Shown here: positions 1 through 12,519 of the stretch, one piece after another
Layout of the letters: every line of letters starts with the position of its first letter
Numbering within the stretch: the stretch's first letter is position 1
NCBI RefSeq assembly: GCF_023639785.1
Contig: NZ_CP098325.1
Location: 3,472,001-3,536,000 of the forward strand
Direction: 5' to 3'
Length of the DNA: 64,000 bases
From: Leclercia adecarboxylata
Lineage (GTDB): Bacteria; Pseudomonadota; Gammaproteobacteria; Enterobacterales; Enterobacteriaceae
Translations under genes and position numbers: made by a program
Notes under the pieces: model-generated
What the model saw: only the letters and a program-made list of their open reading frames with translations
The model's database searches: none
Told to the model about the DNA's origin: nothing

Positions 1-1129
1 TCCTAAACTCACCGCCCATTTCTACGATCGCATGTTCGCGCACAACCCGGAGCTCAAAGAGATTTTCAACATGAGCAACCAACGTAACGGGGATCAGCGT
101 GAGGCGCTGTTTAACGCCATTGCCGCCTATGCCAGCAATATCGAGAACCTGGCGGCGCTGCTGCCGGCGGTGGAAAAAATTGCCCAGAAACATATCAGCT
201 TCCAGATCAAACCCGAGCAGTACAACATTGTTGGCGGCCACCTGCTGGCGACCCTGGACGAAATGTTCAGCCCGGGCCAGGAGGTGCTGGACGCATGGGG
301 TAAAGCCTACGGCGTGCTGGCAAACGTCTTTATCAACCGTGAAGCGCAGATCTACAGCGAAAACGCCAGTAAGAACGGTGGCTGGGAAGGTACCCGCGCC
401 TTCCGTATCGTGGAAAAAACCCCGCGCAGCGCCCTGATCACCAGCTTTGAATTCGAGCCGGTCGACGGCCAGCCGGTGGCCGACTATCAGCCAGGCCAGT
501 ATCTGGGCGTGTGGCTGAAGCCAGAGGGCTTCCCGCATCAGGAGATCCGCCAGTACTCCCTGACCCGCAAGCCGAACGGTAAAAGCTACCGTATTGCGGT
601 GAAACGTGAGGAAGGCGGCCAGGTTTCAACATGGCTGCATAACGAAGCTAACGTCGGGGATGTGGTGCATCTTGCCGCGCCAGCGGGCGATTTCTTTATG
701 GCCGTTGAGAGCAATACGCCGGTCACGCTGATCTCCGCCGGTGTCGGCCAGACACCGATGCTGGCGATGCTGGATACCCTGGCGAAAGCGCAGCACGGCG
801 CGCAGGTTAACTGGTTCCACGCCGCGGAAAATGGCGAAGTGCATGCGTTTTCTGATGAGGTGAAAACCCTTGCGGCGGGTCTGCCCCGCTTCAACGCCCA
901 CACCTGGTATCGCCTGCCGTCTGAGGACGACCGTGCCGCAGCGCGCTTCGACAGCGAAGGCCTGATGGCGTTAAGCCAGCATGAAGGTCTGCTCAGCGCA
1001 CCGGAGATGCAGTACTACGTGTGTGGTCCGGTGGCGTTTATGCAGTATGCCGCGGCGCAGCTCATTGAGCTGGGTGCGAAGAAAGAGAACATTCACTACG
1101 AGTGCTTCGGCCCGCATAAGGTGCTGTAA
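1..1129 (+). CDS. hmp: Flavohemoprotein Hmp (nitric oxide dioxygenase), 5'-truncated by window edge
   Basis: Cytoplasmic enzyme that oxidises nitric oxide to nitrate with O2 and NAD(P)H. The frame is open from base 2, so about 21 N-terminal residues lie outside the window; the first in-window ATG at 32 is internal. The visible part holds most of the globin domain, then an FAD-binding domain with RQYSLTR and an NAD-binding domain with GVGQTPM and a YYVCGP segment. It ends ECFGPHKVL, as enterobacterial Hmp does. It converges on glnB across a shared terminator. The promoter, where NsrR control would be seen, is not in the window. Confidence 0.97.
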   Translation, partial: PKLTAHFYDRMFAHNPELKEIFNMSNQRNGDQREALFNAIAAYASNIENLAALLPAVEKIAQKHISFQIKPEQYNIVGGHLLATLDEMFSPGQEVLDAWGKAYGVLANVFINREAQIYSENASKNGGWEGTRAFRIVEKTPRSALITSFEFEPVDGQPVADYQPGQYLGVWLKPEGFPHQEIRQYSLTRKPNGKSYRIAVKREEGGQVSTWLHNEANVGDVVHLAAPAGDFFMAVESNTPVTLISAGVGQTPMLAMLDTLAKAQHGAQVNWFHAAENGEVHAFSDEVKTLAAGLPRFNAHTWYRLPSEDDRAAARFDSEGLMALSQHEGLLSAPEMQYYVCGPVAFMQYAAAQLIELGAKKENIHYECFGPHKVL

Positions 1130-1132
1130 TGC

Positions 1133-1163
1133 AAAAAGCCCCTCTTAGGAGGGGCTTTTTTTT
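1133..1163. terminator. Bidirectional terminator between hmp and glnB
   Basis: A GC-rich stem (AGCCCCTC / GAGGGGCT) is flanked by A5 on the left and T8 on the right, so it can end transcription of hmp on the plus strand and glnB on the minus strand. Confidence 0.85.
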
Positions 1164-1179
1164 CCGGCTATGCGGGGGA

Positions 1180-1572
<393 letters not shown>

Positions 1573-1597
1573 TCATATTCAGGCGGAATTTAGGGTA

Positions 1598-2935
1598 TCA
1601 CTCTTTAAAATCGTTTGCTTCCAGCTCATGGCGCGACAGCAGCTTATAAAACTCGGTGCGGTTACGCCCGGCCATGCGCGCGGCATGGGTGACGTTGCCT
1701 TTGGTGATCTGCAGTAACTTACGCAGATAGTTAAGCTCAAACTGGTTGCGGGCCTCAACGAAGGTCGGCAGGGCGGTGTTCTCCCCCTCCAGCGCCTGCT
1801 CCACCAGCGCATCGCTGATCACCGGTGAGGAGGTCAGCGCCACGCACTGTTCAATGACGTTCACCAGCTGACGCACGTTGCCGGGCCAGCTGGCGGCCAT
1901 CAGCCGCTTCATGGCGTCAGTGGAAAACGCCCGCACAAAGGGTTTGTGCCGCTCGGCGGACTGGCGCAGCAGCTGGGTGGCCAGCAGCGGGATATCTTCT
2001 GCCCGCTCCGCCAGCGCCGGGATCTTCAGGTTGACCACATTGAGGCGATAGAAGAGATCTTCGCGAAACTCGTTACGCGCCATCGCCTTGGGCAGATCCC
2101 GGTGCGTGGCGGAAATAATGCGTACGTCGATGTCGATATCGCGGTTACTGCCGAGCGGCCTGACCTTGCGCTCCTGCAATACGCGCAGCAGTTTGACCTG
2201 CAAGGGGGCGGGCATATCGCCAATTTCATCGAGGAACAGGGTGCCGCCCTCCGCCGCCTGGAACAGCCCTTCCCGGCTGCTGACCGCGCCGGTAAAGGCC
2301 CCGCGGGCATGGCCAAACAGCTCAGACTCCAGCAGCTGTTCCGGCAGCGCCCCGCAGTTGATGGCGATAAAGGCTTTTTTACCGCGCGGGCTTGCGTTGT
2401 GAATGGCCTGGGCGAGGATCTCTTTCCCGGTGCCGCTCTGGCCGTTAATCAGCACGCTGACGTCAGACTGCGCCACCATGCGGGCCTGCTCCAGCAGACG
2501 CAGCATGATCGGGCTGCGGGTGACAATCGCCTCCCGCCACGTCTCGTCCCCGGACGGCGCAGCGTGTTCCAGCGCATCATCAATGGCTTTGTACAGCGCG
2601 TCTTTGTCCACCGGTTTGGTGAGGAAGCTAAAGACCCCCTGCTGGGTGGCCGCCACCGCATCGGGGATGGAGCCGTGGGCGGTGAGAATAATCACCGGCA
2701 TACCGGGCTGGAGCTTCTGGATCTCGGTAAACAGCTGCATACCGTCCATTTCATCCATTCGCAGATCGCTGATGACCAGATCGATCTTCTCGCGCCCCAG
2801 CACCTTCAGCCCTTCCTGACCGCTTTCGGCAGTCGCAACGCTGTAGCCCTCGCTTACCAGACGCATGCCCAGCAGCTTCAGCAAACCAGGATCGTCATCC
2901 ACCAGCAAAAGATGCGCAGGTTTTCGGCTTGTCAT
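1598..2935 (-). CDS. glrR: Sigma-54-dependent response regulator GlrR
   Basis: Response regulator of the GlrK/GlrR system, known to activate the sRNA gene glmY with sigma-54. Receiver domain at residues 1-120 with acidic cluster DDD13-15, phosphoacceptor Asp57 (ISDLRMD), Thr85 and Lys107. AAA+ domain with Walker A GQSGTGKE (165-172), the sigma-54 contact motif GAFTGA (212-217) and Walker B GTLFLDEIGD. A Fis-type helix-turn-helix ends the protein. At 445 residues it matches the family. Its start overlaps the qseG stop by 4 bp, showing coupling in a glrK-qseG-glrR operon. Its target glmY and binding sites lie just upstream of the operon. Confidence 0.97.
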   Translation of the reverse strand: MTSRKPAHLLLVDDDPGLLKLLGMRLVSEGYSVATAESGQEGLKVLGREKIDLVISDLRMDEMDGMQLFTEIQKLQPGMPVIILTAHGSIPDAVAATQQGVFSFLTKPVDKDALYKAIDDALEHAAPSGDETWREAIVTRSPIMLRLLEQARMVAQSDVSVLINGQSGTGKEILAQAIHNASPRGKKAFIAINCGALPEQLLESELFGHARGAFTGAVSSREGLFQAAEGGTLFLDEIGDMPAPLQVKLLRVLQERKVRPLGSNRDIDIDVRIISATHRDLPKAMARNEFREDLFYRLNVVNLKIPALAERAEDIPLLATQLLRQSAERHKPFVRAFSTDAMKRLMAASWPGNVRQLVNVIEQCVALTSSPVISDALVEQALEGENTALPTFVEARNQFELNYLRKLLQITKGNVTHAARMAGRNRTEFYKLLSRHELEANDFKE

Positions 2936-3708
2936 GGCTTTACGTCCTCATGTTTCGGGGCATCGCTGTTTGGCTCTGTTGCATCACCCTCGGTGCCGGC
3001 GGGCGACGTGGCACTCTTCGGTGCATCCGGCAGATAGTTACTGACCGGCTTACGGGTGGAGAGCTGACGTTCAATGTCGGTCAGGTTCTCCAGCTTCCGG
3101 GTGGTGGTATCCAGCTGCGTGCGCAGATATTGCTGCTGCTGGCGCAGGGTGTCCAGTTCACCGTCGGTGGACTGCTGCAGCTTGCCGTAGCGGGAACGCT
3201 CCTCTGCCAGCTGCAGCTGTAACACCTGCCCGTGGCGCCATAGCTGATACAGCGGGCGCACCTGGGCCGGGATCTGCGGGCTCAGCGCATCCAGCCGGGT
3301 GGTTAACTGGCGACGCTCCACCGGGTTAATTTTGGCATTCGCCAGCAGAAGCCCGCGCTTAAAGCTCTCCTGCCAGGTATCATCGCTCCAGCCCCGGGCT
3401 TCTGCACGCGCGGCGGCAGGTGAGAGACGATCCGCGCAGTCCATGCCGCGCAGCCAGTAAAGCGGGTTGCTGTCGGTCTCCTGACCGTGCAGCTGCCAGA
3501 TATTATTGCAGTCGGTAGACAGGAAGTCCGCCAGCTGATGCTCAGGCAATTTTTCATCCTGCTTGCCGCTGATGGCGCTGATCGGCGCGTGGTTAACGCA
3601 CCCGGCCAGCAGCAGACAGGGAAGGCTCAGGCGGATAAAGTGACCGGAAAACACCGCGTTAATGGCGCGGGAAAAGACGTGTGACATACTCACCAGACTT
3701 AGATTCAT
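2932..3708 (-). CDS. qseG: Outer-membrane lipoprotein QseG
   Basis: Lipoprotein that in E. coli interacts with the sensor kinase GlrK (QseE). A signal sequence ends in a lipobox LLAGC, with the lipidated Cys at residue 37 from this start. The mature part is helical, with a probable coiled coil in the last third (residues about 170-225, LAEERSRYGKLQQS). The ATG at 3708 overlaps the glrK stop as ATGA; a second ATG at 3687 aligns with the start I recall for E. coli and would give a 7-residue shorter signal peptide. It sits between the kinase and regulator genes in one operon. Confidence 0.9.
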   Translation of the reverse strand: MNLSLVSMSHVFSRAINAVFSGHFIRLSLPCLLLAGCVNHAPISAISGKQDEKLPEHQLADFLSTDCNNIWQLHGQETDSNPLYWLRGMDCADRLSPAAARAEARGWSDDTWQESFKRGLLLANAKINPVERRQLTTRLDALSPQIPAQVRPLYQLWRHGQVLQLQLAEERSRYGKLQQSTDGELDTLRQQQQYLRTQLDTTTRKLENLTDIERQLSTRKPVSNYLPDAPKSATSPAGTEGDATEPNSDAPKHEDVKP

Positions 3709-5138
3709 TTTAGTGATTTATCCGACTCAAGCGGCAGTTCGATGCGAAAGCACACATCGGTATGGTCGTCAGTGACAAGATTAAGCTCTCCCTGCATACG
3801 ACGAATGCAGTCGCGGGCGATGCTCAGCCCCAGGCCGCTTCCCTTAACCGCCCCTTTGCGTTGATGGCTACCCTGAAAAAAGGGTTCAAAGATCATCGCC
3901 TTTTCATCGTCGGGGATCGGGCTTCCGGTATTGGCGACATCGATACAAACCCGTGAGCCGCGCGTAAAACTGCGAATATAAATGGTACCGGATTCAATAC
4001 CATAGTGCACCGCATTGGAATAAAGATTATCCAGCACGCTCATCAGCAGCATCGGTTCGGCTAAACAGGCGGGCGTCGCCAGCGACAGTTCAGTATGCAT
4101 CATTTTAGCCCGTGCAGGCAGGCTATGGGCCGAGAGCACCATGTCCACCAGCGGCGCAAGCTCCACGCGCTCAAGCTCCGGCATGCCGTCGGCCAGTTTA
4201 CGGTTGTAATCCAGCAGTTGCTCAATCAGCTTCTGCAGATTACGGCTGCTGGCATCGAGGATCTCGACAATCTCCCTTTGCTCCGGCGTCAGCGGCCCGG
4301 CAACCTCGTCGGCCAGCAGTTCGGTGCCCTCACGCATGCTGGCGAGGGGCGTTTTCAGCTCGTGGGAGATGTGGCGTAAAAACTGGTGGCGCTGGGATTC
4401 CAGCCACGACAGCCGCTCGGAAAGCCAGATGATGCGTTGCCCGACAGAACGTAACTCGCGCGGGCCGGTAAAGACCACGGTATTGCCCAGCGAGCGCCCC
4501 TCCCCCAGGCGGTTGATCATCCGCTCAATGCCCTTAACCGGGCCGATGATCATGCGGGTGAAGAGCAGGACTAACCCCAGGCTGACCAGAAAAAGCACCA
4601 GCGCCTGCCAGCCAAAGAACTGGCCGCGCTCGGCGATCTCCTGCTGGAGCTGCTGTCCACGGGAGAAGATCACCGAGCGGGTCGTCTGTACCATCTCGGT
4701 GTTGGCGCTGGCAAAGGCCTCCAGCCGTAAGGCGGACTGGGCATCAGGCCCGCTGTTGATGCACTGCAGCTGGGACAGAGCATTAATATCCTGGCGCAAT
4801 GTCTGGTAGAGCTTGTCGTCGGGCAGAACACCGGCGTGGGCGTCGAGCATTTCGCTGTAGCGTTTACGCTGGTTCTGATAGACCCGCGCCAGGGTTCGGT
4901 CGTCGAGGACGCAGTATTGCCGGTAGCTGCGCTCCATCTCCAGGGCGGCATTGGTCATCGCCTCGCTGCGGCGGGCATCAATGAGGGTGGTTCGGTTAGT
5001 GAGTGCCGCCTGCGCGCTGAGCGCATTCAGGCTCTGCCATGCCTGCCATGCCAGCACCAGCAAAGGCAGCAGGATCAGCAGGAAGGCCATCATGACTAAC
5101 TGTCGTAAGGAGCGAGGGAAAACAGGCCAGCGTTTCAA
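3705..5138 (-). CDS. glrK: Sensor histidine kinase GlrK (QseE)
   Basis: Inner-membrane kinase that phosphorylates GlrR. TM1 at about residues 13-31, a periplasmic domain of some 140 residues, TM2 at about 176-196, then HAMP. The DHp motif RHISHELKTPLA has the phosphorylated His259, and the ATPase domain has DNLYSNAVHYG (N box) and GSGLGLSIARD (G box). First gene of glrK-qseG-glrR. About 60 bp beyond its start comes the terminator of glmY, so the kinase gene lies immediately downstream of the sRNA that its pathway switches on. Confidence 0.97.
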   Translation of the reverse strand: MKRWPVFPRSLRQLVMMAFLLILLPLLVLAWQAWQSLNALSAQAALTNRTTLIDARRSEAMTNAALEMERSYRQYCVLDDRTLARVYQNQRKRYSEMLDAHAGVLPDDKLYQTLRQDINALSQLQCINSGPDAQSALRLEAFASANTEMVQTTRSVIFSRGQQLQQEIAERGQFFGWQALVLFLVSLGLVLLFTRMIIGPVKGIERMINRLGEGRSLGNTVVFTGPRELRSVGQRIIWLSERLSWLESQRHQFLRHISHELKTPLASMREGTELLADEVAGPLTPEQREIVEILDASSRNLQKLIEQLLDYNRKLADGMPELERVELAPLVDMVLSAHSLPARAKMMHTELSLATPACLAEPMLLMSVLDNLYSNAVHYGIESGTIYIRSFTRGSRVCIDVANTGSPIPDDEKAMIFEPFFQGSHQRKGAVKGSGLGLSIARDCIRRMQGELNLVTDDHTDVCFRIELPLESDKSLK

Positions 5139-5199
5139 CGCATTACTCTCTGTCGCAAGGGGGTAAGTGGATGCTAGCCGGACAGGCTTTCAGATACAA

Positions 5200-5383
5200 C
5201 AAAGCCGGGTTAAAAACCCGGCTTTGTTGTGGAATGAGGCGGTGCCTAACTCGACGTTTCGCCCTGGGTCTGATAAAGCAACGCTATGATCAGTAGTTGG
5301 ACGGCAGGCACCTTTTTGTGCGTCATTCGTAGTTTATGTAGCGCGTCCCGAAGGGGCTGACATAAGAGGGTGAATGAGCCACT
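5200..5383 (-). ncRNA. glmY: Small RNA GlmY
   Basis: Recognised by sequence: the minus strand begins AGTGGCTCATTCACC and includes the conserved 3' half TCAGACCCAGGGCGAAACG, ending in a terminator with 15-bp arms at 5196-5210 and 5216-5230. Length of about 184 nt matches the primary GlmY transcript. In E. coli GlmY sequesters RapZ, which protects the related sRNA GlmZ and so raises glmS (glucosamine-6-phosphate synthase) translation. The 5' end is set by the sigma-54 promoter 12 bp upstream. Position between purL and glrK is the conserved one. Confidence 0.95.
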
Positions 5384-5394
5384 GGTTATTATTA

Positions 5395-5410
5395 TGCAAC
5401 AGATGTGCCA
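5395..5410 (-). promoter_or_regulatory. Sigma-54 promoter of glmY
   Basis: Minus-strand TGGCACATCTGTTGCA matches the -24/-12 consensus TGGCAC-N5-TTGCA exactly. Counting from the -12 C puts the start of transcription at 5383-5384, exactly the recognised 5' end of GlmY. Confidence 0.93.
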
Positions 5411-5499
5411 CAATGCAAATATAAATATTAATCCGCTGAAAAATAAGAATTTTTATGGGTATTCACAGTAATTTCTCAGGGTATGATTTTCAGGCTATC

Positions 5500-5613
5500 T
5501 GTCGCTGATTAGCAACACCCTGACCGGGTTCTTATGAGGTCTATATAAATCAATAGGTTAAGTGTCGCTTTTTGGCGACACCGCGAGATGTGAGTTGTCG
5601 CACATTTGCGACA
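5500..5613. promoter_or_regulatory. Three GlrR activator sites upstream of glmY
   Basis: Three copies of the GlrR box TGTC-N10-GACA lie at 5500-5517 (last half AACA), 5563-5580 and 5596-5613, the last two perfect. They sit about 115-230 bp upstream of the glmY start, the usual place for sigma-54 enhancer sites. The stretch between them and the promoter (5411-5499) is AT-rich, as expected for DNA bent by IHF, though I do not see a perfect IHF site. Confidence 0.9.
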
Positions 5614-5623
5614 CTTGAAGATC

Positions 5624-5703
5624 TGCCGGGCGGCACTACGTTTGCCCGGCCTACAAAATCGTCCCAAGCTTTGTAGGCCCGGTAAGCAAAGCGCCACCGG
5701 GCA
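5624..5703. repeat. BIME: two inverted REP elements between purL and glmY
   Basis: Two palindromic units face each other: 5624-5655 (TGCCGGGCGGCAC... GCCCGGCCTACAA) and 5672-5703 (TTGTAGGCCCGGTAAGC... CCACCGGGCA), joined by a short linker. This is the enterobacterial REP family. It lies just past the purL stop, where such elements often stabilise the upstream mRNA or end transcription. Confidence 0.85.
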
Positions 5704-5716
5704 CAACAGCGATAAC

Positions 5717-8700
5717 TTAACCCAACTGCTTACGCGCGTTGCGGAAGATACGCATCCACGGGCTGTCCTCGCCCCAGTTCTCCGGGTGCCAGGAGTTGCT
5801 GACGGTACGGAACACGCGCTCAGGGTGCGGCATCATCACGGTTACGCGACCGCTTTCGCTGGTCACCGCGGTGATCCCGTTGGCAGAGCCGTTCGGGTTT
5901 GCCGGATAGTTTTGCGTGACCTTGCCGAAGTTATCGACAAAGCGCAGCGCCACCAGCCCTTTGCTCTCCAGCTCGGCCAGATGGGCGGCATTACGCAGCT
6001 CAACCTGCCCTTCACCGTGGGATACGGCGATTGGCATCTGCGATCCCACCATGCCCTGCAGCAGCAGAGATGGGCTCTGGGTCACTTCCACCAGGCTGAA
6101 ACGCGCTTCGAAGCGATCGGACTGGTTACGCACAAAGCGCGGCCAGGCTTCGCTGCCCGGGATCAGCTCGCGCAGGTTAGACATCATCTGGCAGCCGTTA
6201 CAGACGCCCAGCGCCAGCGTCTGCGGACGGTGGAAGAAGGTTTCGAACTCATCGCGGACGCGTTCGTTGAAGAGGATGGATTTCGCCCAGCCTTCGCCCG
6301 CGCCCAGCACGTCCCCGTAAGAGAAGCCGCCGCACGCCACCAGCGCCTGGAAATCAGCCAGGCCGGTGCGGCCTGCCAGCAGGTCGCTCATGTGCACGTC
6401 GATAGCATCGAAGCCTGCACGGTGGAAGGCAGCCGCCATCTCAACGTGCGAGTTCACCCCCTGCTCACGCAGCACGGCCACTTTCGGACGTGCGCCCTTC
6501 GCGATATACGGCGCAGCAATGTCTTCGTTGATGTCGAAGGAGAGTTTCACGTTCAGACCCGGATCGTTGTCGTTGGCTTTCGCCTCGTGCTCCTGATCGG
6601 CGCACGCCGGGTTGTCGCGCAGACGCTGCATCTGCCAGGTGGTTTCTGCCCACCACATACGCAGCGTGGAGCGGCTTTCGGCAAAGACCGTCTGGCCATT
6701 GGCGTCGATAACAAAACGATCCCCGCTCACCGCTTTACCCAGATAGTGCACGCAGTCGCCCAGACCATGCTGCGCCAGCAGCGCTTCTACCGCGTCGCGA
6801 TCCGCAGCACGCACCTGAATCACCGCGCCCAGCTCTTCGTTGAACAGCGCAGCCAGACGATCGTCGCCCAGGGAGGCGATGTTTGCCTCAATGCCGCAGT
6901 GGCCTGTGAAGGCCATCTCCGCCAGGGTAACCAGCAGCCCGCCGTCGGAACGGTCGTGGTAGGCCAGCAGTTTACGCTGTGCAACCAGCGCCTGAATGGC
7001 GTCATAGAAGCCTTTCAGCTGTTCCACATCGCGCACGTCTGCCGCTTTGTCGCCCAGCTGGCGATAAACCTGCGCCAGCGCGGTGGCACCCAGCGCATTG
7101 TGGCCTTTACCCAGGTCGATCAGCAGCAGGGCGTTGTCTTCGGTAGAGAGCTGCGGAGTGATGGTATGGCGCACATCTTCCACGCGGGCGAAGGCGGTGA
7201 TCACCAGCGACAGCGGCGAGGTCATCTCGCGCTGCTCGCTCCCTTCCTGCCAGCGGGTTTTCATCGACATGGAGTCTTTACCCACCGGGATAGTCAGGCC
7301 GAGAGCAGGACAGAGCTCTTCCCCCACCGCTTTAACCGCTTCGTACAGCCCGGCGTCTTCGCCCGGGTGACCGGCTGCGGCCATCCAGTTGGCGGAGAGC
7401 TTGATACGTTTAATGTCGCCAATCTGGGTGGCGGCGATGTTGGTCAGCGCTTCGCCTACAGCCAGACGGGCAGAGGCAGCGAAGTCCAGCAGGGCAACCG
7501 GGGAGCGTTCGCCCAGCGCCATCGCTTCACCGTAGTAGCTGTCGAGGCTGGCGGTGGTCACCGCGCAGTTCGCCACCGGTACCTGCCACGGGCCAACCAT
7601 CTGATCCCGGGCAACCATACCGGTCACGGTGCGGTCGCCGATGGTGACGAGGAAGGTTTTCTCCGCCACGGACGGCAGATGCAGCACGCGGTTGACCGCG
7701 TCGGCAACGGTGACGCCCTGCAGGTCGAGCGCTTTACCGCTCGCTTTGCGGGACTCAACGTCGCGGGTCATCTTCGGCGTTTTACCCAGCAGCACGTCCA
7801 GCGGCAGATCAATCGGCTGATTGTCGAAGTGGGTATCGCTTAAGGAGAGGTGCATCTCTTCGGTGGCTTCGCCGATCACCGCGTACGGCGCGCGCTCGCG
7901 GCGGCACAGCTCGTCAAAGAGCGGCAGCTGCTCTGGCGCCACGGCCAGCACATAGCGTTCCTGAGATTCGTTACACCAGATCTCCAGCGGGCTCATGCCT
8001 GGCTCATCGCTCAGGATGTCGCGCAGGTTGAAGCGTCCGCCGCGGTTGCCGTCGCTTACCAGCTCCGGCATGGCGTTGGACAGACCGCCCGCGCCCACGT
8101 CGTGAATAAAGAGGATCGGGTTGGCATCGCCCAGCTGCCAGCAGCGATCGATCACCTCCTGGCAACGACGCTCCATCTCCGGGTTATCACGCTGAACGGA
8201 GGCAAAATCGAGATCCGCATCAGACTGACCGGAAGCCATAGAAGAGGCTGCCCCGCCGCCCAGACCGATGTTCATCGCCGGGCCACCCAGGACGATCAGC
8301 TTAGCGCCAACAACGATCTCGCCTTTCTGCACGTGATCGGCGCGAATGTTGCCGATCCCGCCTGCCAGCATGATCGGCTTGTGGTAGCCACGCAGCTCTT
8401 CGCCGTTGTGGCTGTCCACTTTCTCTTCATAGGTACGGAAATAGCCGTTCAGGGCCGGGCGACCAAATTCGTTGTTAAAGGCCGCGCCGCCCAGCGGGCC
8501 GTCGGTCATGATGTCCAGCGCGGTAACAATACGCTCTGGCTTACCGAAATCTTCTTCCCACGGCTGTTCAAAGCCCGGGATACGCAGGTTGGAAACGGAG
8601 AAACCGACCAGACCCGCTTTTGGTTTTGCTCCACGGCCGGTTGCGCCTTCGTCACGGATTTCACCGCCGGAACCGGTCGCGGCACCCGGCCACGGCGAGA

Positions 8701-9604
8701 TCGCCGTCGGGTGGTTGTGGGTTTCGACCTTCATCAGGATGTGCGCAGGCTCCTGATGGAAGTCATAGCGCCCTGCTTCGCGATCGGCGAAGAAGCGGCC
8801 CACCTCGGAACCTTCCATAACCGCAGCATTGTCTTTGTAAGCCGACAGCACGTGGTCAGGGGTTTTCTCCATGGTGTTTTTGATCATTTTGAACAGCGAC
8901 TTCGGCTGCTGCTCGCCGTCGATAACCCAGTCGGCGTTGAAGATCTTGTGGCGGCAGTGCTCAGAGTTAGCCTGCGCGAACATATAGAGTTCGATGTCGT
9001 TTGGATTGCGGTTCAGCTTAACGAACGCATCCTGCAGATAGTCAATTTCATCTTCTGCCAGCGCCAGGCCTAAACGCAGGTTAGCGTCAATCAGGGCCTG
9101 ACGGCCTTCGCCCAGCAGATCCACACTCTGGACCGGCGCAGGCTGGTGGTGAGAGAAGAGCTGCTGCGCGTCGTCGAGAGAGGTAAACACGCTCTCCATC
9201 ATACGGTCGTGTAGCTCTGCTGCCACGGCTGACCACTGGGCGTCCGTCAGGCTGGAGGCCTCAACGTAATACGCCACGCCACGCTCCAGACGGCTAATCT
9301 GGCTCAGACCACAGTTATGGGCGATGTCGGTTGCTTTAGAAGACCAGGGGGAGATGGTGCCAGGGCGAGGCGTGACCAGCAGAAGTTTACCGTTCGGGGT
9401 ATGGCTGCTCAGGCTTGGGCCATACTTCAGCAGGCGTTCCAGTCGGATGCTCTCGTCTGCCGATAAAGGCGCGGTCAGGTCAGCAAAATGGACATACTCA
9501 GCGTAAATATTGCTTACCGGAAGGTCGGCCGCCTGGAAACGTGCCAGCAGTTTGTTGATACGGAAGGCAGACAGTGCAGGCGAACCACGCAGAATTTCCA
9601 TCAT
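5717..9604 (-). CDS. purL: Phosphoribosylformylglycinamidine synthase PurL
   Basis: Fourth step of purine synthesis: FGAR + glutamine + ATP to FGAM. The start [14 protein letters not shown] at 9604 gives 1295 residues, the length of E. coli PurL; a longer upstream reading runs through the promoter and is discarded. Order: N-terminal PurS-like domain, linker, two AIR-synthase-like domains (for example [16 protein letters not shown]), then a C-terminal class I glutaminase with CNGCQMM as nucleophile region and a [14 protein letters not shown] histidine region. Monocistronic, with a PurR operator upstream and a BIME downstream. Confidence 0.98.
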   Translation of the reverse strand: MMEILRGSPALSAFRINKLLARFQAADLPVSNIYAEYVHFADLTAPLSADESIRLERLLKYGPSLSSHTPNGKLLLVTPRPGTISPWSSKATDIAHNCGLSQISRLERGVAYYVEASSLTDAQWSAVAAELHDRMMESVFTSLDDAQQLFSHHQPAPVQSVDLLGEGRQALIDANLRLGLALAEDEIDYLQDAFVKLNRNPNDIELYMFAQANSEHCRHKIFNADWVIDGEQQPKSLFKMIKNTMEKTPDHVLSAYKDNAAVMEGSEVGRFFADREAGRYDFHQEPAHILMKVETHNHPTAISPWPGAATGSGGEIRDEGATGRGAKPKAGLVGFSVSNLRIPGFEQPWEEDFGKPERIVTALDIMTDGPLGGAAFNNEFGRPALNGYFRTYEEKVDSHNGEELRGYHKPIMLAGGIGNIRADHVQKGEIVVGAKLIVLGGPAMNIGLGGGAASSMASGQSDADLDFASVQRDNPEMERRCQEVIDRCWQLGDANPILFIHDVGAGGLSNAMPELVSDGNRGGRFNLRDILSDEPGMSPLEIWCNESQERYVLAVAPEQLPLFDELCRRERAPYAVIGEATEEMHLSLSDTHFDNQPIDLPLDVLLGKTPKMTRDVESRKASGKALDLQGVTVADAVNRVLHLPSVAEKTFLVTIGDRTVTGMVARDQMVGPWQVPVANCAVTTASLDSYYGEAMALGERSPVALLDFAASARLAVGEALTNIAATQIGDIKRIKLSANWMAAAGHPGEDAGLYEAVKAVGEELCPALGLTIPVGKDSMSMKTRWQEGSEQREMTSPLSLVITAFARVEDVRHTITPQLSTEDNALLLIDLGKGHNALGATALAQVYRQLGDKAADVRDVEQLKGFYDAIQALVAQRKLLAYHDRSDGGLLVTLAEMAFTGHCGIEANIASLGDDRLAALFNEELGAVIQVRAADRDAVEALLAQHGLGDCVHYLGKAVSGDRFVIDANGQTVFAESRSTLRMWWAETTWQMQRLRDNPACADQEHEAKANDNDPGLNVKLSFDINEDIAAPYIAKGARPKVAVLREQGVNSHVEMAAAFHRAGFDAIDVHMSDLLAGRTGLADFQALVACGGFSYGDVLGAGEGWAKSILFNERVRDEFETFFHRPQTLALGVCNGCQMMSNLRELIPGSEAWPRFVRNQSDRFEARFSLVEVTQSPSLLLQGMVGSQMPIAVSHGEGQVELRNAAHLAELESKGLVALRFVDNFGKVTQNYPANPNGSANGITAVTSESGRVTVMMPHPERVFRTVSNSWHPENWGEDSPWMRIFRNARKQLG

Positions 9605-9668
9605 AAGTCTCTCGTCTTCGAAGCGCCGGAGGCGCTTACAGTGTGCGCAAGGGGGGAAAACGGGCGCC

Positions 9669-9707
9669 ATTATAGTGGATCCTGCGCGCCGACGAAACCG
9701 TTTGCGT
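9669..9707 (-). promoter_or_regulatory. purL promoter with PurR operator
   Basis: On the minus strand ACGCAAACGGTTTCGT (9692-9707) matches the PurR consensus ACGCAAACGTTTNCNT. Its 3' half supplies the weak -35, and a consensus -10 TATAAT lies at 9669-9674, 17 bp away. PurR with hypoxanthine or guanine would block polymerase directly. Confidence 0.88.
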
Positions 9708-9872
9708 CGTAATAAAATCGTCGTTGCCATTTAGCAACAAATGTTGCGGCACCTGCTAATAAGTTGCCAAGTGGCGTAACTTTGCGCAAAATGCCGCGGA
9801 ATCTTTGGTAAGACTTGCTTTAACTGTGGCCCATACTAACCAAAATAATACACAGCATATAGAATCAACTTA

Positions 9873-11862
<1,990 letters not shown>

Positions 11863-11880
11863 CTATGCATAATCACAAAA

Positions 11881-12516
11881 TCATTCCAGTTGCTGAAGTT
11901 CGCCCATCGGCGTGACCCGCCAGCGGTGCTGGCAGAAGTAGAGCAGCGGGTTGTCCTGTTTGCTGTCGCTGTAGCCGCTGTAGAGTCGCAGCGGAGTGCC
12001 GATTTTTTTCTCCAGCTGCACCACCTTCTCGTGACCGAGGCAGCGCATGGTCAGCACCCAGCCGCCCCAGGCGCGGCCAGTCTGGGTGGCGATCAGGTTG
12101 ACGCGCGGCAGCCAGGGGGTATCAAAATAGACCTGCTCCACCAGCGACTGCGGCGAGCCGGTGATCAGCCAGATATCGGCATCGTTGGCGTCCAGGTAAT
12201 TTGTCAGCCGATCCTGCACCACCGGAAACGCGGTAACATGCTCGCGAAACCAGCTGACAAACTCTTTCTCCAGCTGTTTCAGCCGGGCTTCGCTATGGCC
12301 GAAGGTGCAGCCCCACAGCAGCAGGCTCATCGGCCAGCGGGCGGCGCGCCCTTTCACCAGCAGCGCGCAGCCCACGATGGGTAGCAGAGGCAATACGAGC
12401 AGGGCATTCAGGGGCTGTCGGCGCAGTAAATAGCGCATAAAGGTACCGAACATATCCTGCTGATGCAGCGTTCCGTCCAGATCAAAAAAGACAACGCGAC
12501 GCTCGTTATTTGCCAA
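11881..12516 (-). CDS. pgpC: Phosphatidylglycerophosphatase C
   Basis: HAD-superfamily phosphatase that dephosphorylates phosphatidylglycerol phosphate, one of three redundant enzymes in E. coli (formerly YfhB). HAD motif I FFDLDGTL lies at residues 9-16, motif II is LITGSPQS, and motif IV includes YSGYSDSKQD. A hydrophobic segment at about residues 36-55 would anchor it to the inner membrane. Length of 211 residues matches the family. It starts 3 bp after the PTS gene on the same strand, so here it may be carried on the murQ-PTS transcript. Confidence 0.92.
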   Translation of the reverse strand: MANNERRVVFFDLDGTLHQQDMFGTFMRYLLRRQPLNALLVLPLLPIVGCALLVKGRAARWPMSLLLWGCTFGHSEARLKQLEKEFVSWFREHVTAFPVVQDRLTNYLDANDADIWLITGSPQSLVEQVYFDTPWLPRVNLIATQTGRAWGGWVLTMRCLGHEKVVQLEKKIGTPLRLYSGYSDSKQDNPLLYFCQHRWRVTPMGELQQLE

Positions 12517-12519
12517 ACC

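Noticed and set aside
5606..7843. 745-codon open frame on the plus strand opposite purL
   Set aside because: It is the complement of conserved PurL codons in a GC-rich gene, has His/Arg/Gln-rich composition, no domain and no ribosome site. Other long antisense frames (1946-3037, 7850-9073, 9945-11042, 13051-13986) are rejected for the same reason.
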